A DNA stretch of 64,000 bases from CAYSJU01 sp964431495 (GTDB lineage: Bacteria; Omnitrophota; Gorgyraeia; Tantalellales; Tantalellaceae), in the NCBI GenBank assembly GCA_964431495.1, contig CAYSJU010000005.1, positions 1 through 64,000 on the forward strand, written 5' to 3'. Within the stretch, counting starts at the first letter, position 1; each line of letters begins with the position of its first letter. A program made the position numbers and the translations under genes. The notes beneath the pieces are model-generated. The model worked only from the letters and a program-made list of their open reading frames with translations, was not told the origin of the DNA and did not search any database. This document shows, in pieces, positions 15,852 through 24,912 of the stretch.

Positions 15852-17763
15852 AGAACTGAACCGCGTCTTTCATGTCACGCCAATAAAGTTCAATCTTTGG
15901 CTGGGGAAGAGCATCGGCAGCCTCGTATACCTTTTCAGCGGAAAAAGGAACAGGGTCGCTTACGCGAATATCAAGGCCGCCTTCTGCGGAGAAAAGACAC
16001 CGCAGGAGATGAGGCGCATAACAAGAGGCGTTTATAAGCATGCGGGTCAGACTTTTGCCGAGATATTGTCCATGACCAAGGTGGACAAATGCTACATCGA
16101 CAAGTATGTGCATATAGAAAATTTTGAAAGGATAGTGGAAACAGTTAAAAATTCTAAAGGCACGATCTTCATCACCGCGCACTTCGGGAACTGGGAGCTA
16201 AGCGCTGTGGCAGGTGCTTTCAAAGGATTTCCATTGTATCTTCTCGCGCGGGACCAGAAAATGGAACGTCTCAATGAACTGTTGAACTTGCTGCGGGAGT
16301 CCAAAGGCAATATGGTCGTACGCAAAGGGTTTGACGTGAAAAACATCTTCAGATTGCTCCGTGAGGGGAAGAGCGTTGCCATACTCGCGGACCAGAACGC
16401 CGGCGCGTCAGGTGACCTCATAGATTTTTTTGGCAGGCCCGCGTCAGCGCCGACCGGTCCTTACCGTTTCGCCCAGAAAAGCGGTGCCTGGATATTGCCA
16501 TTGTTCATACACAGGATAAAGGGCCCTTATCATGAGGTTGTGCTGGAGAGGCCTATGGTCATAAAAAAGGGCGAGGATGTAAGCCCTTATATGCGGGAAT
16601 ACAATCATTTACTTGAGAAACACATCAGGGATTTTCCCGAACAGTGGCTATGGATGCATAAGAGATGGAAGGCAACCTCTTTGAAGAAGGTCATGGTGCT
16701 GGACGACGGGAAAAAGGGCCACCTGAAACAATCCCTGGCAGTGGCAAGCCAGATCAAGCGCTTCAGGGTTGATGAAGGATTTCCCGCGGAAAAGGTCGAA
16801 ATAAACACGGTAAAAATACGGTACAAAAACAGGATGGCCAGGGTATTCCTCAATATGGTGAGCCCTTTTATCACTTATCGCTTTCAGTGGCATCTGAAAT
16901 GCCTGAAATCAGCGCTGGCCCCTGAAAGTTATGAGAATGCGGTCAACCGTCACACGGATATTATCGTAAGCTGCGGATCTTCTCTCTCTAGCGTCAACAG
17001 AATATTAAAAATGGAAAATTCAGCCCGTAACGTAATCGTCCTTGATCCAGGTCCATTGCTTCGTAATAAGTTCGATCTTGTCGTGATCCCCAGGCATGAT
17101 GTTACCCGGGCCCTCTTGAAGCGGGAGAACGTAGTAGTAACTGACCTGGCGCCTAACCTTATTGATCCCGCTGAACTATCCGCGCTTAAAGAAGAAATAG
17201 AGCGAAAAGAGGATCCGGAGGGAAAAGCGCTCAGGATCGGACTGTTGATAGGAGGCGACAATATGCACTTTACTTTTGAGAAGCCAGTCGTGGATTCGGT
17301 GGTCTCCGCCGTGCGGACCGCATGCGGGAAGACAGGCGCAAGACTTAATGTTACCACATCCCGCAGGACCCCCGATGCTGCTGAAGATGTTATTAAGTCC
17401 GCTTTTCAGGATATCCCATTCTGTGATATGTTCGTCTCGGGAAAAAATGACACGGACGGACGGACGGTGGAAAAAATAATGGCGATGAGCGATGTTGTCA
17501 TAGTCTCCGGAGAAAGCATATCAATGGTCTCAGAAGCCGTTTCGTCCGGGAGGCAGGTTGTAGTCTTTCTGCCGGCAAAGAGGTCAGCGCGTTTTACCAA
17601 GTACGAGAGATTCGCGAAAGAACTGCAGGATAAAAGGCTTATCAATCTTGTGAAGCCAGAGGACATACCCGGTGAAGTAGAGAGGCTAAGTGGAGAGGGA
17701 ACGAGGGCCGTTTTGCCAGAAGACAACAAGAGGATATACGAGAAGTTGTACAAACTTTTTTAG
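15820..17763 (+). CDS. LpxL-type lipid A acyltransferase fused to ELM1-family domain
   Basis: 647 aa in two parts. Residues 1-285 are a lysophospholipid-acyltransferase-fold lipid A acyltransferase: HX4E motif HFGNWE (121-126), ADQNAG, FFGRPASAPTGP, and the closing WLWMHKRWK. Residues 287-647 resemble the ELM1 family first named for mitochondrial fission (Mito_fiss_Elm1), a GT-B-like fold: DDGKKGHLKQSLAVA at the start, IGGDNMHF, VTTSRRTP and VVSGESISMVSEA. The TTG start at 15820 is supported by GGAAAGGAG just upstream, inside lpxK. Standing among LPS genes, the ELM1 part may be a sugar transferase, but that is an inference. A second acyltransferase without this extension lies at 32415. Confidence 0.9.
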   Translation: MLDLIASFAVRELNRVFHVTPIKFNLWLGKSIGSLVYLFSGKRNRVAYANIKAAFCGEKTPQEMRRITRGVYKHAGQTFAEILSMTKVDKCYIDKYVHIENFERIVETVKNSKGTIFITAHFGNWELSAVAGAFKGFPLYLLARDQKMERLNELLNLLRESKGNMVVRKGFDVKNIFRLLREGKSVAILADQNAGASGDLIDFFGRPASAPTGPYRFAQKSGAWILPLFIHRIKGPYHEVVLERPMVIKKGEDVSPYMREYNHLLEKHIRDFPEQWLWMHKRWKATSLKKVMVLDDGKKGHLKQSLAVASQIKRFRVDEGFPAEKVEINTVKIRYKNRMARVFLNMVSPFITYRFQWHLKCLKSALAPESYENAVNRHTDIIVSCGSSLSSVNRILKMENSARNVIVLDPGPLLRNKFDLVVIPRHDVTRALLKRENVVVTDLAPNLIDPAELSALKEEIERKEDPEGKALRIGLLIGGDNMHFTFEKPVVDSVVSAVRTACGKTGARLNVTTSRRTPDAAEDVIKSAFQDIPFCDMFVSGKNDTDGRTVEKIMAMSDVVIVSGESISMVSEAVSSGRQVVVFLPAKRSARFTKYERFAKELQDKRLINLVKPEDIPGEVERLSGEGTRAVLPEDNKRIYEKLYKLF

Positions 17764-17764
17764 T

Positions 17765-17865
17765 GGTAAGTCGTAAATTGTAAGTTATAAGAATGTGAAT
17801 TTAGGATATCTGGATTTTCGTTTTTAGCCTTATAAAAACTTATAACTTACCACTTACAACTAGCG
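17765..17865. repeat. Heptamer-array element before the GT4-GT9 gene (locus C)
   Basis: Starts 2 nt after a stop. Left units GGTAAGT, CGTAAAT, TGTAAGT, TATAAGA (17765-17792); right units TATAAAA, ACTTATA, ACTTACC, ACTTACA, ACTAGCG (17831-17865). The arms are partly complementary. A 25-nt stretch at 17838-17862 recurs identically at 61106-61130. Confidence 0.75.
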
Positions 17866-17883
17866 AGGCGTCTAAGTCCGAAT

Positions 17884-19974
17884 ATGAATATACTACAGCT
17901 TGTCCCGGAATTGAACATAGGTGGAGTGGAAAACGGCACAATAGAGGTTGCCCGTTTTCTGACGCTTAACGGACACAAAGCAGTGGTTGTTTCCGGCGGC
18001 GGCAGGCTTGAGAAAAAACTCGCCGCTTTCGGGGCCAGGCATTACAAGCTGTCCGTTGGGAAAAAGGATCCATTCACGATGATACATTGTTATTACAAGC
18101 TCCGCCGCATTATAAGAAAAGAAAATATCGATATCATACATGCCAGAAGCAGGATCCCTGCTCTTATCGGGTATTTTGCCTCGCGTTCTGAGCGAAAGAC
18201 ATTTATCACAACGGCTCACGGACAGTATAAGAAGCATCTTGTCAGCAGAGTGATGGGCTGGGGCAAAAAGGTTATAGTGGCAAGCGATGTAATGGCGCAT
18301 CACATGAGGGAAAACTTCGGTGTGCTGCCCCAGAAGATCGTAGTGATCCCCAGGGGTGTTGACCTGGAAAAATTTTCGTTCGTATCTCCTTCGGAAAAAA
18401 GCAGAAAGAGATTTCGGATAGGTATGATAGCACGCTTTACACCGATCAAGGGTCACCTTGATTTTTTAAAGGCGGCAGCCTATGTTTCAAGAAAGATTCC
18501 GAAACTGGAAGTAGTTCTTATGGGGGACAGGGATTCTGCCAGGCAGGAATACCTGAAAAAGATCGATCTTACCGTGCGCCATCTTTTGATAAATAAAATA
18601 ATCAGGTTTAGAGGACCTGATGAGGATGTTACCGTGGTCCTGGGAGACCTGGACGTGCTTGTTTCTGCCAGCAGGTCGCAGGAGGCTTTCGGCAGGTCTG
18701 TAATAGAAGCTCAGGCCAGTGGTGTGCCGGTTGTGGGCACCAGGGTAGGCGGCACGGTCGAGATCGTTGAGGACGGGACCACCGGGCTCCTATGCAAACC
18801 CAATAATCCCTCGGATATGGCCAAGAAAATAATGAGTTATGCTGACAGCCCAGAACTCAGGCAGAGGATCGCCGGGAACGCGAGAAAAGCCGTGGGCGAA
18901 AAGTTTTCGCTGGATTATATGCTGGAACTGACGGCCAGAACATATGCGGACGTGCTTAATATAAAGAACATCCTTATTTTTAAAATAAGCTCGCTTGGAG
19001 ATGTTGTTTTGAACATTCCTTCCCTCAGAGCAGTGAGGAAGAGGTTCCCGAAGGCTTCAATAAAGGTGCTGGTGGATGTCAAGTACCGCAAAGTCCTGGA
19101 AAAATGTCCTTATATCGACGAGATCATTGTTTGTGATTTTGGCGGCAGGGACAGAGGAGCGGGATTCCTGAAACTGGTCGGGAGACTGAGATCGGAAAAT
19201 TTTGATATTTCAATAGATTTCCAGAACAATCGCAGGAGTTACCTTCTGGCGTTCTTAAGCATGATCCCGGAAAGGTATGGATACGACAACCGCAAGTGGA
19301 GTTTTTTGATCAACTGCAAGACCAGCCTTCCCCAGAGACCACTGGGTCCCGTGGAGCACCAGGCCCGCGTCCTGGCGCTTCTGGGTATAACTTCCATGAA
19401 GAAACACCTGGAACTATGGAGGGATGAAGAGAGCGAGAAATGGGTTGAGGATTTTTTAAGATCTAACTGGTTTCAGAAAGATCAAAAGCTGGTAGGGATC
19501 AGCCTCTCTGCCAGCAGGAAATGGAGGAGCAAGAACTGGGGGATATCCTCCTTTCAAAATTTAAGTGAAATGCTGGCCAGGGAGCAGGGCATACGGACAG
19601 TTCTTCTTGGAGCGGATGATGATCTGCCTGAAGCAAAGGAGTTCATGAAAAAGGCCACAGCTAAACCCATAAATATGGTCGGTAAAACAAGTATTCCGCA
19701 GCTCATAAGTCTGGTAGCGCGGTGTAACGTGCTGGTCGCGGGCGATTCTTCTCCTGTGCATATAGCCGCGGCACTGGGGACGCCCTTTGTGGCCATGTTC
19801 GGTCCTACCGACGCGCGAAGACACCTGCCTCCGGCAAAAGAAGGATATAGAGTCTTAGAGAAAAAGATGAAGTGCGCCCCTTGTTACAAGGGGACATGTT
19901 ATAAGGGGTATAAATGCATGACCTCCATACGGCCCCGTGAAGTTTTTAATGCTGTGATGGAATTGATATCATGA
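17884..19974 (+). CDS. Glycosyltransferase fusion: GT4 domain plus heptosyltransferase (GT9) domain
   Basis: 696 aa. Residues 1-355 form a GT4 retaining transferase: NIGGVENGTIE near the start and the EX7E motif EAFGRSVIE with the following GVPVVGTRVGG. Residues about 358-696 are a complete GT9 heptosyltransferase-like domain: ILIFKISSLGDVVLNIPSLRA, GDSSPVHIAAALGTP, FGPTD, and a closing four-Cys segment CAPCYKGTCYKGYKC. It probably adds two sugars to the LPS core in sequence. The next GT4 gene overlaps its stop by 4 nt (ATGA). No stop or frameshift is seen at the junction, where a GT9-like start (ILIFKISSLGD) follows directly on the GT4 tail. Confidence 0.92.
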   Translation: MNILQLVPELNIGGVENGTIEVARFLTLNGHKAVVVSGGGRLEKKLAAFGARHYKLSVGKKDPFTMIHCYYKLRRIIRKENIDIIHARSRIPALIGYFASRSERKTFITTAHGQYKKHLVSRVMGWGKKVIVASDVMAHHMRENFGVLPQKIVVIPRGVDLEKFSFVSPSEKSRKRFRIGMIARFTPIKGHLDFLKAAAYVSRKIPKLEVVLMGDRDSARQEYLKKIDLTVRHLLINKIIRFRGPDEDVTVVLGDLDVLVSASRSQEAFGRSVIEAQASGVPVVGTRVGGTVEIVEDGTTGLLCKPNNPSDMAKKIMSYADSPELRQRIAGNARKAVGEKFSLDYMLELTARTYADVLNIKNILIFKISSLGDVVLNIPSLRAVRKRFPKASIKVLVDVKYRKVLEKCPYIDEIIVCDFGGRDRGAGFLKLVGRLRSENFDISIDFQNNRRSYLLAFLSMIPERYGYDNRKWSFLINCKTSLPQRPLGPVEHQARVLALLGITSMKKHLELWRDEESEKWVEDFLRSNWFQKDQKLVGISLSASRKWRSKNWGISSFQNLSEMLAREQGIRTVLLGADDDLPEAKEFMKKATAKPINMVGKTSIPQLISLVARCNVLVAGDSSPVHIAAALGTPFVAMFGPTDARRHLPPAKEGYRVLEKKMKCAPCYKGTCYKGYKCMTSIRPREVFNAVMELIS

Positions 19975-21083
19975 AGATCCTTTTGCTGAGCACACATCTT
20001 AATGTAGGCGGTATCGGCATATATATTGTCAGTCTTGCCGGGTATCTTAAAAAGTCAGGCGTGGATGTCACCGTCATCTCCAGCGGCGGGGATCTGGAGC
20101 GTGTCCTTGAGAGTGAAAAGATACAGCACAGAAAGATCGACATACAGACCAGGGCCGAGTTCGGGATAAAGGTCTGGAAGGCCTTACCGGATTTTTTGCG
20201 GCTGGTTAAAGACGAAAATTTTGACCTCATTCATGCCCAGACACGTGTCGCGCAGGTTCTGTCGTGCTTATCACAGAAACTGACGGGGGTTCCATTTGTA
20301 ACGACATGCCACGGATTTTTTAATTACAAACGGCTGGGAAGAAGGATCTTCCCGTGCTGGGGGGACAGGGTCATTGCCATAAGCAGGAATGTCATGGACC
20401 ACCTGATACACGATTTCAATGTCCCAGCTGACATGGTCCGCCTTGTATATAACGGGATAGAAATAGAGCGGTTCACGGAACGCGCTTCTCTTAAAAATAT
20501 TGACCTCATTGACAGTCTGGGACTAAAGCCCGGGCAGATCACCGTAGGCACGGTAGGCAGGCTCTCTTCGGTTAAAGGCTATAAATTTCTGATAGAGGCT
20601 TTTAAGGAAGTTATCATGGCTGTGCCCGAGACCCAGCTGCTTTTAGTGGGCAAGGGGCCTGAAGAAAAACCGTTAGCGGATCTTGCCGGTAAGCTCGGGA
20701 TCTCGGACAATGTGTTTTTTGATAAGGGGGAGAAGGCGCTGGTAGAGGACTATTTCGCGCTTATGGACGTATTTTGCCTTCCGTCCTTAGCGGAAGGCTT
20801 AGGGCTGTCCCTGATGGAAGCAATGGCTTCGGGTTGCGCCTGCATTGCCAGCGACATCGGGGGCCTTTCAGAATTGATCGAATCCGACGAAGACGGCCTT
20901 CTTGTGCCGCCAAACGATCCGCGGCAGATAAGCGATGCGGTCATACGCTTAATAAAGGACCCGGAATTGCGCCGGGGGCTGTCAAGGAAAGGCCGGGATA
21001 AGGCCCTCCAGCACTTTTCCATACGGGACAGCGTGGCCAGGACCATGGAAGTATATAAAGAAGTGATCGAGGGGAGAAGTTGA
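19971..21083 (+). CDS. Glycosyltransferase family 4
   Basis: 370-aa GT-B retaining glycosyltransferase, cytosolic face of the inner membrane, likely acting on LPS core. N-terminal LSTHLNVGGIGIYI, then a C-terminal nucleotide-sugar half with GRLSSVKGYKFLIEA, LVGKGPEEK and the EX7E motif EGLGLSLME followed by ASDIGGLSELI. It resembles the GT4 half of the preceding fusion. ATG at 19971 overlaps the preceding stop (ATGA), and the next gene starts in its stop, so the three are coupled. Donor sugar cannot be predicted. Confidence 0.92.
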   Translation: MKILLLSTHLNVGGIGIYIVSLAGYLKKSGVDVTVISSGGDLERVLESEKIQHRKIDIQTRAEFGIKVWKALPDFLRLVKDENFDLIHAQTRVAQVLSCLSQKLTGVPFVTTCHGFFNYKRLGRRIFPCWGDRVIAISRNVMDHLIHDFNVPADMVRLVYNGIEIERFTERASLKNIDLIDSLGLKPGQITVGTVGRLSSVKGYKFLIEAFKEVIMAVPETQLLLVGKGPEEKPLADLAGKLGISDNVFFDKGEKALVEDYFALMDVFCLPSLAEGLGLSLMEAMASGCACIASDIGGLSELIESDEDGLLVPPNDPRQISDAVIRLIKDPELRRGLSRKGRDKALQHFSIRDSVARTMEVYKEVIEGRS

Positions 21084-22114
21084 AGCAGCCTGAAAGAATA
21101 CTTATTTTCGAACTGAACTGGCTTGGAGACATATTGTTCTCCTTTCCATTGATCCGCGCGATAAAGCGGGCATTGCCCGTGGCGCATGTCGCGTGTGCGG
21201 TTGTCCCGCGTTATGGAGAATTGATCGTCAATAATCCATTGATAGATGAGACGATCCACCTCCATGATGATAGGGGCCTGTTCTCACTGTGGGAGAAAGC
21301 GTCTTTTATAAGACGCGTCAGAAAAAAGCGTTTTGATGCCTGTTTTGTCATGAAGCCATCAGCTACTAAGACGAGAATAGCGGCCATGGCTGGCATACCC
21401 CGGCGTATCGGTTTTGCCGGGAAAAACGCGGGGCTGACGCAGGAAGTAGATATGCCGGCCGGGGACGCGCACCGCGTGGACCAACTCCTTGTATTGGCGT
21501 CGGTTTTGGGAGAGGCAGGCGATGATAACGCGTACGAATATTTCGTGTCGGAAGAAAATGTCCGCAAAGCGGACGTTTTCTTGAACAACTCCGGCGGTAA
21601 AAACAGGCCAGTGACAGTGATGAATCCTGGAGGGAACTGGGATCCCAAAAGATGGGATCGCGGCAATTTTGCCAAGCTATCCAGAAGACTGCTCGATGTC
21701 TATCCCGACATGGAAATAATGGTCATCGGCGCCAAAAAAGATGAAAGGCTTGCCGGCGGTATCGTAAAAGAGGTCCGGGATGAACGTTGCCGTTCCGTGG
21801 CCGGGATGACGGATCTAAATACACTGGCAGCGCTGCTTAAACTCAGCGCACTGGTCATAAGCGCTGATTCAGGGCCTCTTCACCTGGCTTCCGCTGTGGG
21901 AGCGGATACCATCGCCCTGTTCGGGCCGACTTCTCCGAAGGTGACAGCTCCAAGAGGGAGAGGTAACAATATAACCATCTGGCATGATGTGGGCTGCGAG
22001 ACACCCTGCTACGAGCCAGTTTGCGGGAAAGGGTATGAATGCATGAAGATGATCACAGTGGATGAAGTTTTTGACGCGGCAAAGCAGATATTGAATAACC
22101 ATATGGTTGCTTGA
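21080..22114 (+). CDS. Glycosyltransferase family 9 (heptosyltransferase-like)
   Basis: 344 aa, resembling WaaF/WaaC ADP-heptose transferases of the LPS inner core. Starts at TTG 21080 within TTGA shared with the previous stop; GAGGGGAG at 21069-21076 supports it. Visible: ILIFELNWLGDILFSFPLIRA, NPGGNWDPKRW, SADSGPLHLASAVGA, LFGPTSP, and a terminal Cys cluster CETPCYEPVCGKGYEC. Its stop codon lies inside the left inverted repeat of the structured element that follows. Confidence 0.93.
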   Translation: MKQPERILIFELNWLGDILFSFPLIRAIKRALPVAHVACAVVPRYGELIVNNPLIDETIHLHDDRGLFSLWEKASFIRRVRKKRFDACFVMKPSATKTRIAAMAGIPRRIGFAGKNAGLTQEVDMPAGDAHRVDQLLVLASVLGEAGDDNAYEYFVSEENVRKADVFLNNSGGKNRPVTVMNPGGNWDPKRWDRGNFAKLSRRLLDVYPDMEIMVIGAKKDERLAGGIVKEVRDERCRSVAGMTDLNTLAALLKLSALVISADSGPLHLASAVGADTIALFGPTSPKVTAPRGRGNNITIWHDVGCETPCYEPVCGKGYECMKMITVDEVFDAAKQILNNHMVA

Positions 22115-22307
22115 ACTGTTCCTCGCGGGGACGGCCAATTCCCCCAGCGAGGGAATTGGCCTCAAAGATGTTCTCGCTCGTCCGCGCTTCGCGCGGACAC
22201 CGTGCTAATGCGGGGCTATGAGAAGGGCCCTTGGCGTTCGAGCTTACGATGAGGCCAAGACACCGTGCTCGCTCGAACATCTATGCCCCGCTCAGAACAG
22301 TTCAAGC
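22109..22307. repeat. 200-bp inverted-repeat element with internal hairpins
   Basis: Perfect 13-nt terminal inverted repeats GCTTGAACTGTTC (22109-22121) and GAACAGTTCAAGC (22295-22307), extended inward by GCGGGG (22125-22130) and CCCCGC (22286-22291). Inside are hairpins GGCCAATTCCC/GGGAATTGGCC (22133-22161) and GTCCGCGC-TTC-GCGCGGAC (22180-22198), a further GATGTTC/GAACATC pair, and GACACCGTGCT as a direct repeat. The left end contains the stop of the upstream gene. No open frame of note and no clear target duplication. It looks like a small non-autonomous mobile element or a structured RNA. Confidence 0.65.
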
Positions 22308-22363
22308 ACCCATTAATTTTTCGTTTCGGCCTTGCCGAGACATAATTCACTGTAAATAATGGG

Positions 22364-23359
22364 GTGGGTGTGGATATAGGTAGAGAAAAAGTGAAAACGA
22401 TTTTATTTATGACTCTAAGCAACTTGGGGGATGTTGTTCTGACGACCCCGGTGTTCCAGAAGTTATGTGAAGCGTTCCCCGAGGCAGTTATTGATGTATC
22501 GGTCGGCCCTGCCGGCAGTTGGATATTTGACGGCCACAAGGCGGTAAGGGAAATATGCGTCTATGAGAGGCACCGGTCTTTCCCGAACAGGTTGCGGCAT
22601 TTAAGAAAAATACGCCGCAAAGATTACGATCTGGTGGTGGATCTCAAGAACACATTGATCCCATTTTTCGCAGGATCGCGGTTTCGCATGTCCTTTCCAG
22701 TGTGGATAAAGGACATGATCTCAAGGAGATCTTTGCATAAAAAAGACGAGCATCTTTTAAAACTTAAAGATCTTGGAATAGATGGAAGGAGTGAGAATTT
22801 TTTTATCCCGATAACCCCGGAAAATAAAAGGACCATCGACGGCCTTATGACGGACACAGGAGGCCGAAAAACCGTCTTGATGAACCCGGGCTCAAAAAGC
22901 CACCTTAAAAGGTGGGATGCCCGGAAGTATGCAATATTATCCGACAGGATGATGAAAGAGCTCGGGTGCAGAATATTCATAGCCGGCAGGGAAGATGATG
23001 ACAGGGAAATAGTTGACCGAGTCCTGTCGTTTGTTTCCGGGCCGGTAGTGGACATATGCGGAAAGCTTTCAGCAAGCGCCCTTGCGGAATTCATGAGAAG
23101 GTCGGATATTGTGATTACCAATGACAGCGCGCCTTTGCACATTGCCAGCGCCGTGGATGTGCCGACAATAGCTATTTTCGGGCCTTCTGATGAACGGAAA
23201 TATGGCCCCTTGTCCCGGAGAAGCCGGGTTATAAGCCCTGATGTTAAATGCAGGCCCTGTGGAAAAGCGTTGTGCTCTATGGGTCCCGAGGAAGGTTGTA
23301 TCTCGAGGATCAATGTCGAGGACGTCTTCAATGCAGCGAAAGAGCTACTTGTAGGATGA
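22364..23359 (+). CDS. Glycosyltransferase family 9 (heptosyltransferase-like)
   Basis: 331 aa. GT9 marks: ILFMTLSNLGDVVLTTPVFQ, MNPGSKSHLKRWDARKY, ITNDSAPLHIASAVDVP, IFGPSDERKYGP and a Cys segment CRPCGKALCSMGPEEGC. The start is uncertain: GTG 22364 is used here, GTG 22370 is equally possible, and no clear ribosome-binding site is seen. It follows the inverted-repeat element, so it may have its own promoter or be read through. Its stop overlaps the macro-domain gene. Confidence 0.92.
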   Translation: MGVDIGREKVKTILFMTLSNLGDVVLTTPVFQKLCEAFPEAVIDVSVGPAGSWIFDGHKAVREICVYERHRSFPNRLRHLRKIRRKDYDLVVDLKNTLIPFFAGSRFRMSFPVWIKDMISRRSLHKKDEHLLKLKDLGIDGRSENFFIPITPENKRTIDGLMTDTGGRKTVLMNPGSKSHLKRWDARKYAILSDRMMKELGCRIFIAGREDDDREIVDRVLSFVSGPVVDICGKLSASALAEFMRRSDIVITNDSAPLHIASAVDVPTIAIFGPSDERKYGPLSRRSRVISPDVKCRPCGKALCSMGPEEGCISRINVEDVFNAAKELLVG

Positions 23360-23868
23360 TGGGAAAAATTGTAATTAAAAAGGGCGATATTACGGAAGAG
23401 GATGTGGATGTGATCGTCAATGCCGCGAATACAGGTCTTCTGGGCGGCGGGGGCGTGGATGGCGCTATCCACCGCGCAGCCGGGCCTTCTGTGCTGGAGG
23501 AGTGTAAGAAGATCGGCGGATGCAAAACCGGAGAAGCCGTTATTACGAACGCCGGGAAGCTCAAAGCGAAAAAGATAATCCATACCCCGGGCCCGGTATG
23601 GCATGGAGGCAGGAGCGGCGAACAGGGACTGTTAAGGGACAGCTACAATAACAGTTTCCGGATGGCCAGGGAGAACGGACTTAAGACAATAGCTTTTCCC
23701 GCTATAAGCACCGGCATATACGGATATCCACTGGAAGAGGCGACGAGGATAGCCATTGACGAAGGGCTGAAGGCTTTGGACGATTTTGATGAGATCAAAT
23801 ATATTTGTTTTTCGCGGGGGGATCTTGAAGTATATCAGAAAATATTCGACGAATCAAAAAGATCGTGA
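23356..23868 (+). CDS. Macro-domain protein (ADP-ribose deacylase-like)
   Basis: 170-aa single macro domain of the YmdB/MacroD type, which binds ADP-ribose and often removes O-acetyl or mono-ADP-ribosyl groups. Visible: GDITEEDVDVIVNAANTGLL, the GGGGVDGAIHRAAG loop, the PAISTGIYGYP phosphate-binding loop. ATG 23356 overlaps the preceding stop (ATGA); the open frame extends upstream but only inside the GT9 gene. It is tightly enclosed by two GT9 genes (3 nt to the next), an odd place for this enzyme; a link to ADP-heptose chemistry is conceivable but unproven. Confidence 0.93.
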   Translation: MMGKIVIKKGDITEEDVDVIVNAANTGLLGGGGVDGAIHRAAGPSVLEECKKIGGCKTGEAVITNAGKLKAKKIIHTPGPVWHGGRSGEQGLLRDSYNNSFRMARENGLKTIAFPAISTGIYGYPLEEATRIAIDEGLKALDDFDEIKYICFSRGDLEVYQKIFDESKRS

Positions 23869-23871
23869 AAT

Positions 23872-24912
23872 ATGAAGGATCGACCTGTCCGACGCATACT
23901 TATAACAAGAACTGACCGGCTGGGAGACGTCGTGCTTTCCACGCCTGTCATCAGGTTCATGCGGGAACAATACCCCTCAGCGTATATAGCCTTTATGGTA
24001 AAGCCATACTGCGAGGACGTTGTCAGGCATAACCCTCATCTTGACGAGGTGATAGTCTATAAGAAATGCAGGCGGCATAAAAATTTCTGGGGGACTTTTA
24101 GGTTTGCAATAGGCCTAAGGATGCGGAGATTTGACATGGCCGTAGCGCTTCATCCAACGAACAGGGTTCATATTATGCTGTTTCTGGCCGGTATCCCCAT
24201 AAGAATAGGTTATGACAGAAAGTGGTGCAGGCTGCTCACGAAACGTATTCCGCATGAAAAGCACAAGGGACATAAGCATGAGGTCGAATATAATTTTGAC
24301 CTTCTGGCCAAAGCCGGATTTGATGTTAATAGTGCGGATCGACGTCCATACATGATCACCAAAACTAAAGAAAAACGTATTGTCGATCTTGTATTGAAGT
24401 ATCAGGGAGTAGTGAATAAAATGATAGCGGTCCACGCTGGGGCAAGCTGCTTATCAAAAAGATGGCCCCCGGAGAGGTTCGCGCAGGTATGCGATATGTT
24501 AGCATCGAAATTCGGATATGATATTATCCTTGTAGGCGGAAGCGAGACAATGAGACACAGCCACAAAGTATTATCGCATATAAAAAGAAAAGCAGTTGAT
24601 CTTACTGGTGTTTTAAGAGTCGGTGAACTGGCCGAACTGTTAAAGCGGTGTAGTGTCCTTATATCGAATGATTCCGGGCCCGTGCATGTATCCGCGGCAG
24701 TGGGAACACCTGTTGTCTGTGTTTTTGGGAGGAGCGATCCGGGATTATCTCCCCTGAGATGGCGTCCATATGGAGAAGAACATGTTGTCATCCACAAAAA
24801 TGTTGGATGTCCGGAATGCCTTGCCCATAACTGTATAAAAAATTTCGAATGCCTCTGGGCCGTCTCAGCTGAAGAAGTGACTTCGGCTGTTGAAAAGATA
24901 CTTTGTGGTTAG
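23872..24912 (+). CDS. Glycosyltransferase family 9 (heptosyltransferase-like)
   Basis: 346 aa. GT9 marks: ILITRTDRLGDVVLSTPVIRF, HAGASCLSKRWPPERF, ISNDSGPVHVSAAVGTP, VFGRSDPGLSP and a terminal Cys cluster CPECLAHNCIKNFEC. ATG at 23872. This is the fourth GT9 domain of the cluster; the four are clearly diverged from each other, so they likely add different residues or linkages. About 100 nt of sequence with no recognised element separate it from the next gene. Confidence 0.93.
   Translation: MKDRPVRRILITRTDRLGDVVLSTPVIRFMREQYPSAYIAFMVKPYCEDVVRHNPHLDEVIVYKKCRRHKNFWGTFRFAIGLRMRRFDMAVALHPTNRVHIMLFLAGIPIRIGYDRKWCRLLTKRIPHEKHKGHKHEVEYNFDLLAKAGFDVNSADRRPYMITKTKEKRIVDLVLKYQGVVNKMIAVHAGASCLSKRWPPERFAQVCDMLASKFGYDIILVGGSETMRHSHKVLSHIKRKAVDLTGVLRVGELAELLKRCSVLISNDSGPVHVSAAVGTPVVCVFGRSDPGLSPLRWRPYGEEHVVIHKNVGCPECLAHNCIKNFECLWAVSAEEVTSAVEKILCG

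Noticed and set aside
22109..22307. Complete insertion sequence
   Set aside because: Terminal inverted repeats are present, but there is no transposase frame and no clear target-site duplication.
23248..23355. N-terminal extension of the macro-domain protein
   Set aside because: Falls inside the GT9 gene; the ATGA overlap at 23356 is the usual coupling pattern here.
22624..23604. 326-codon minus-strand frame
   Set aside because: Lies wholly opposite two well-supported genes (GT9 and macro domain) and shows no recognisable domain.
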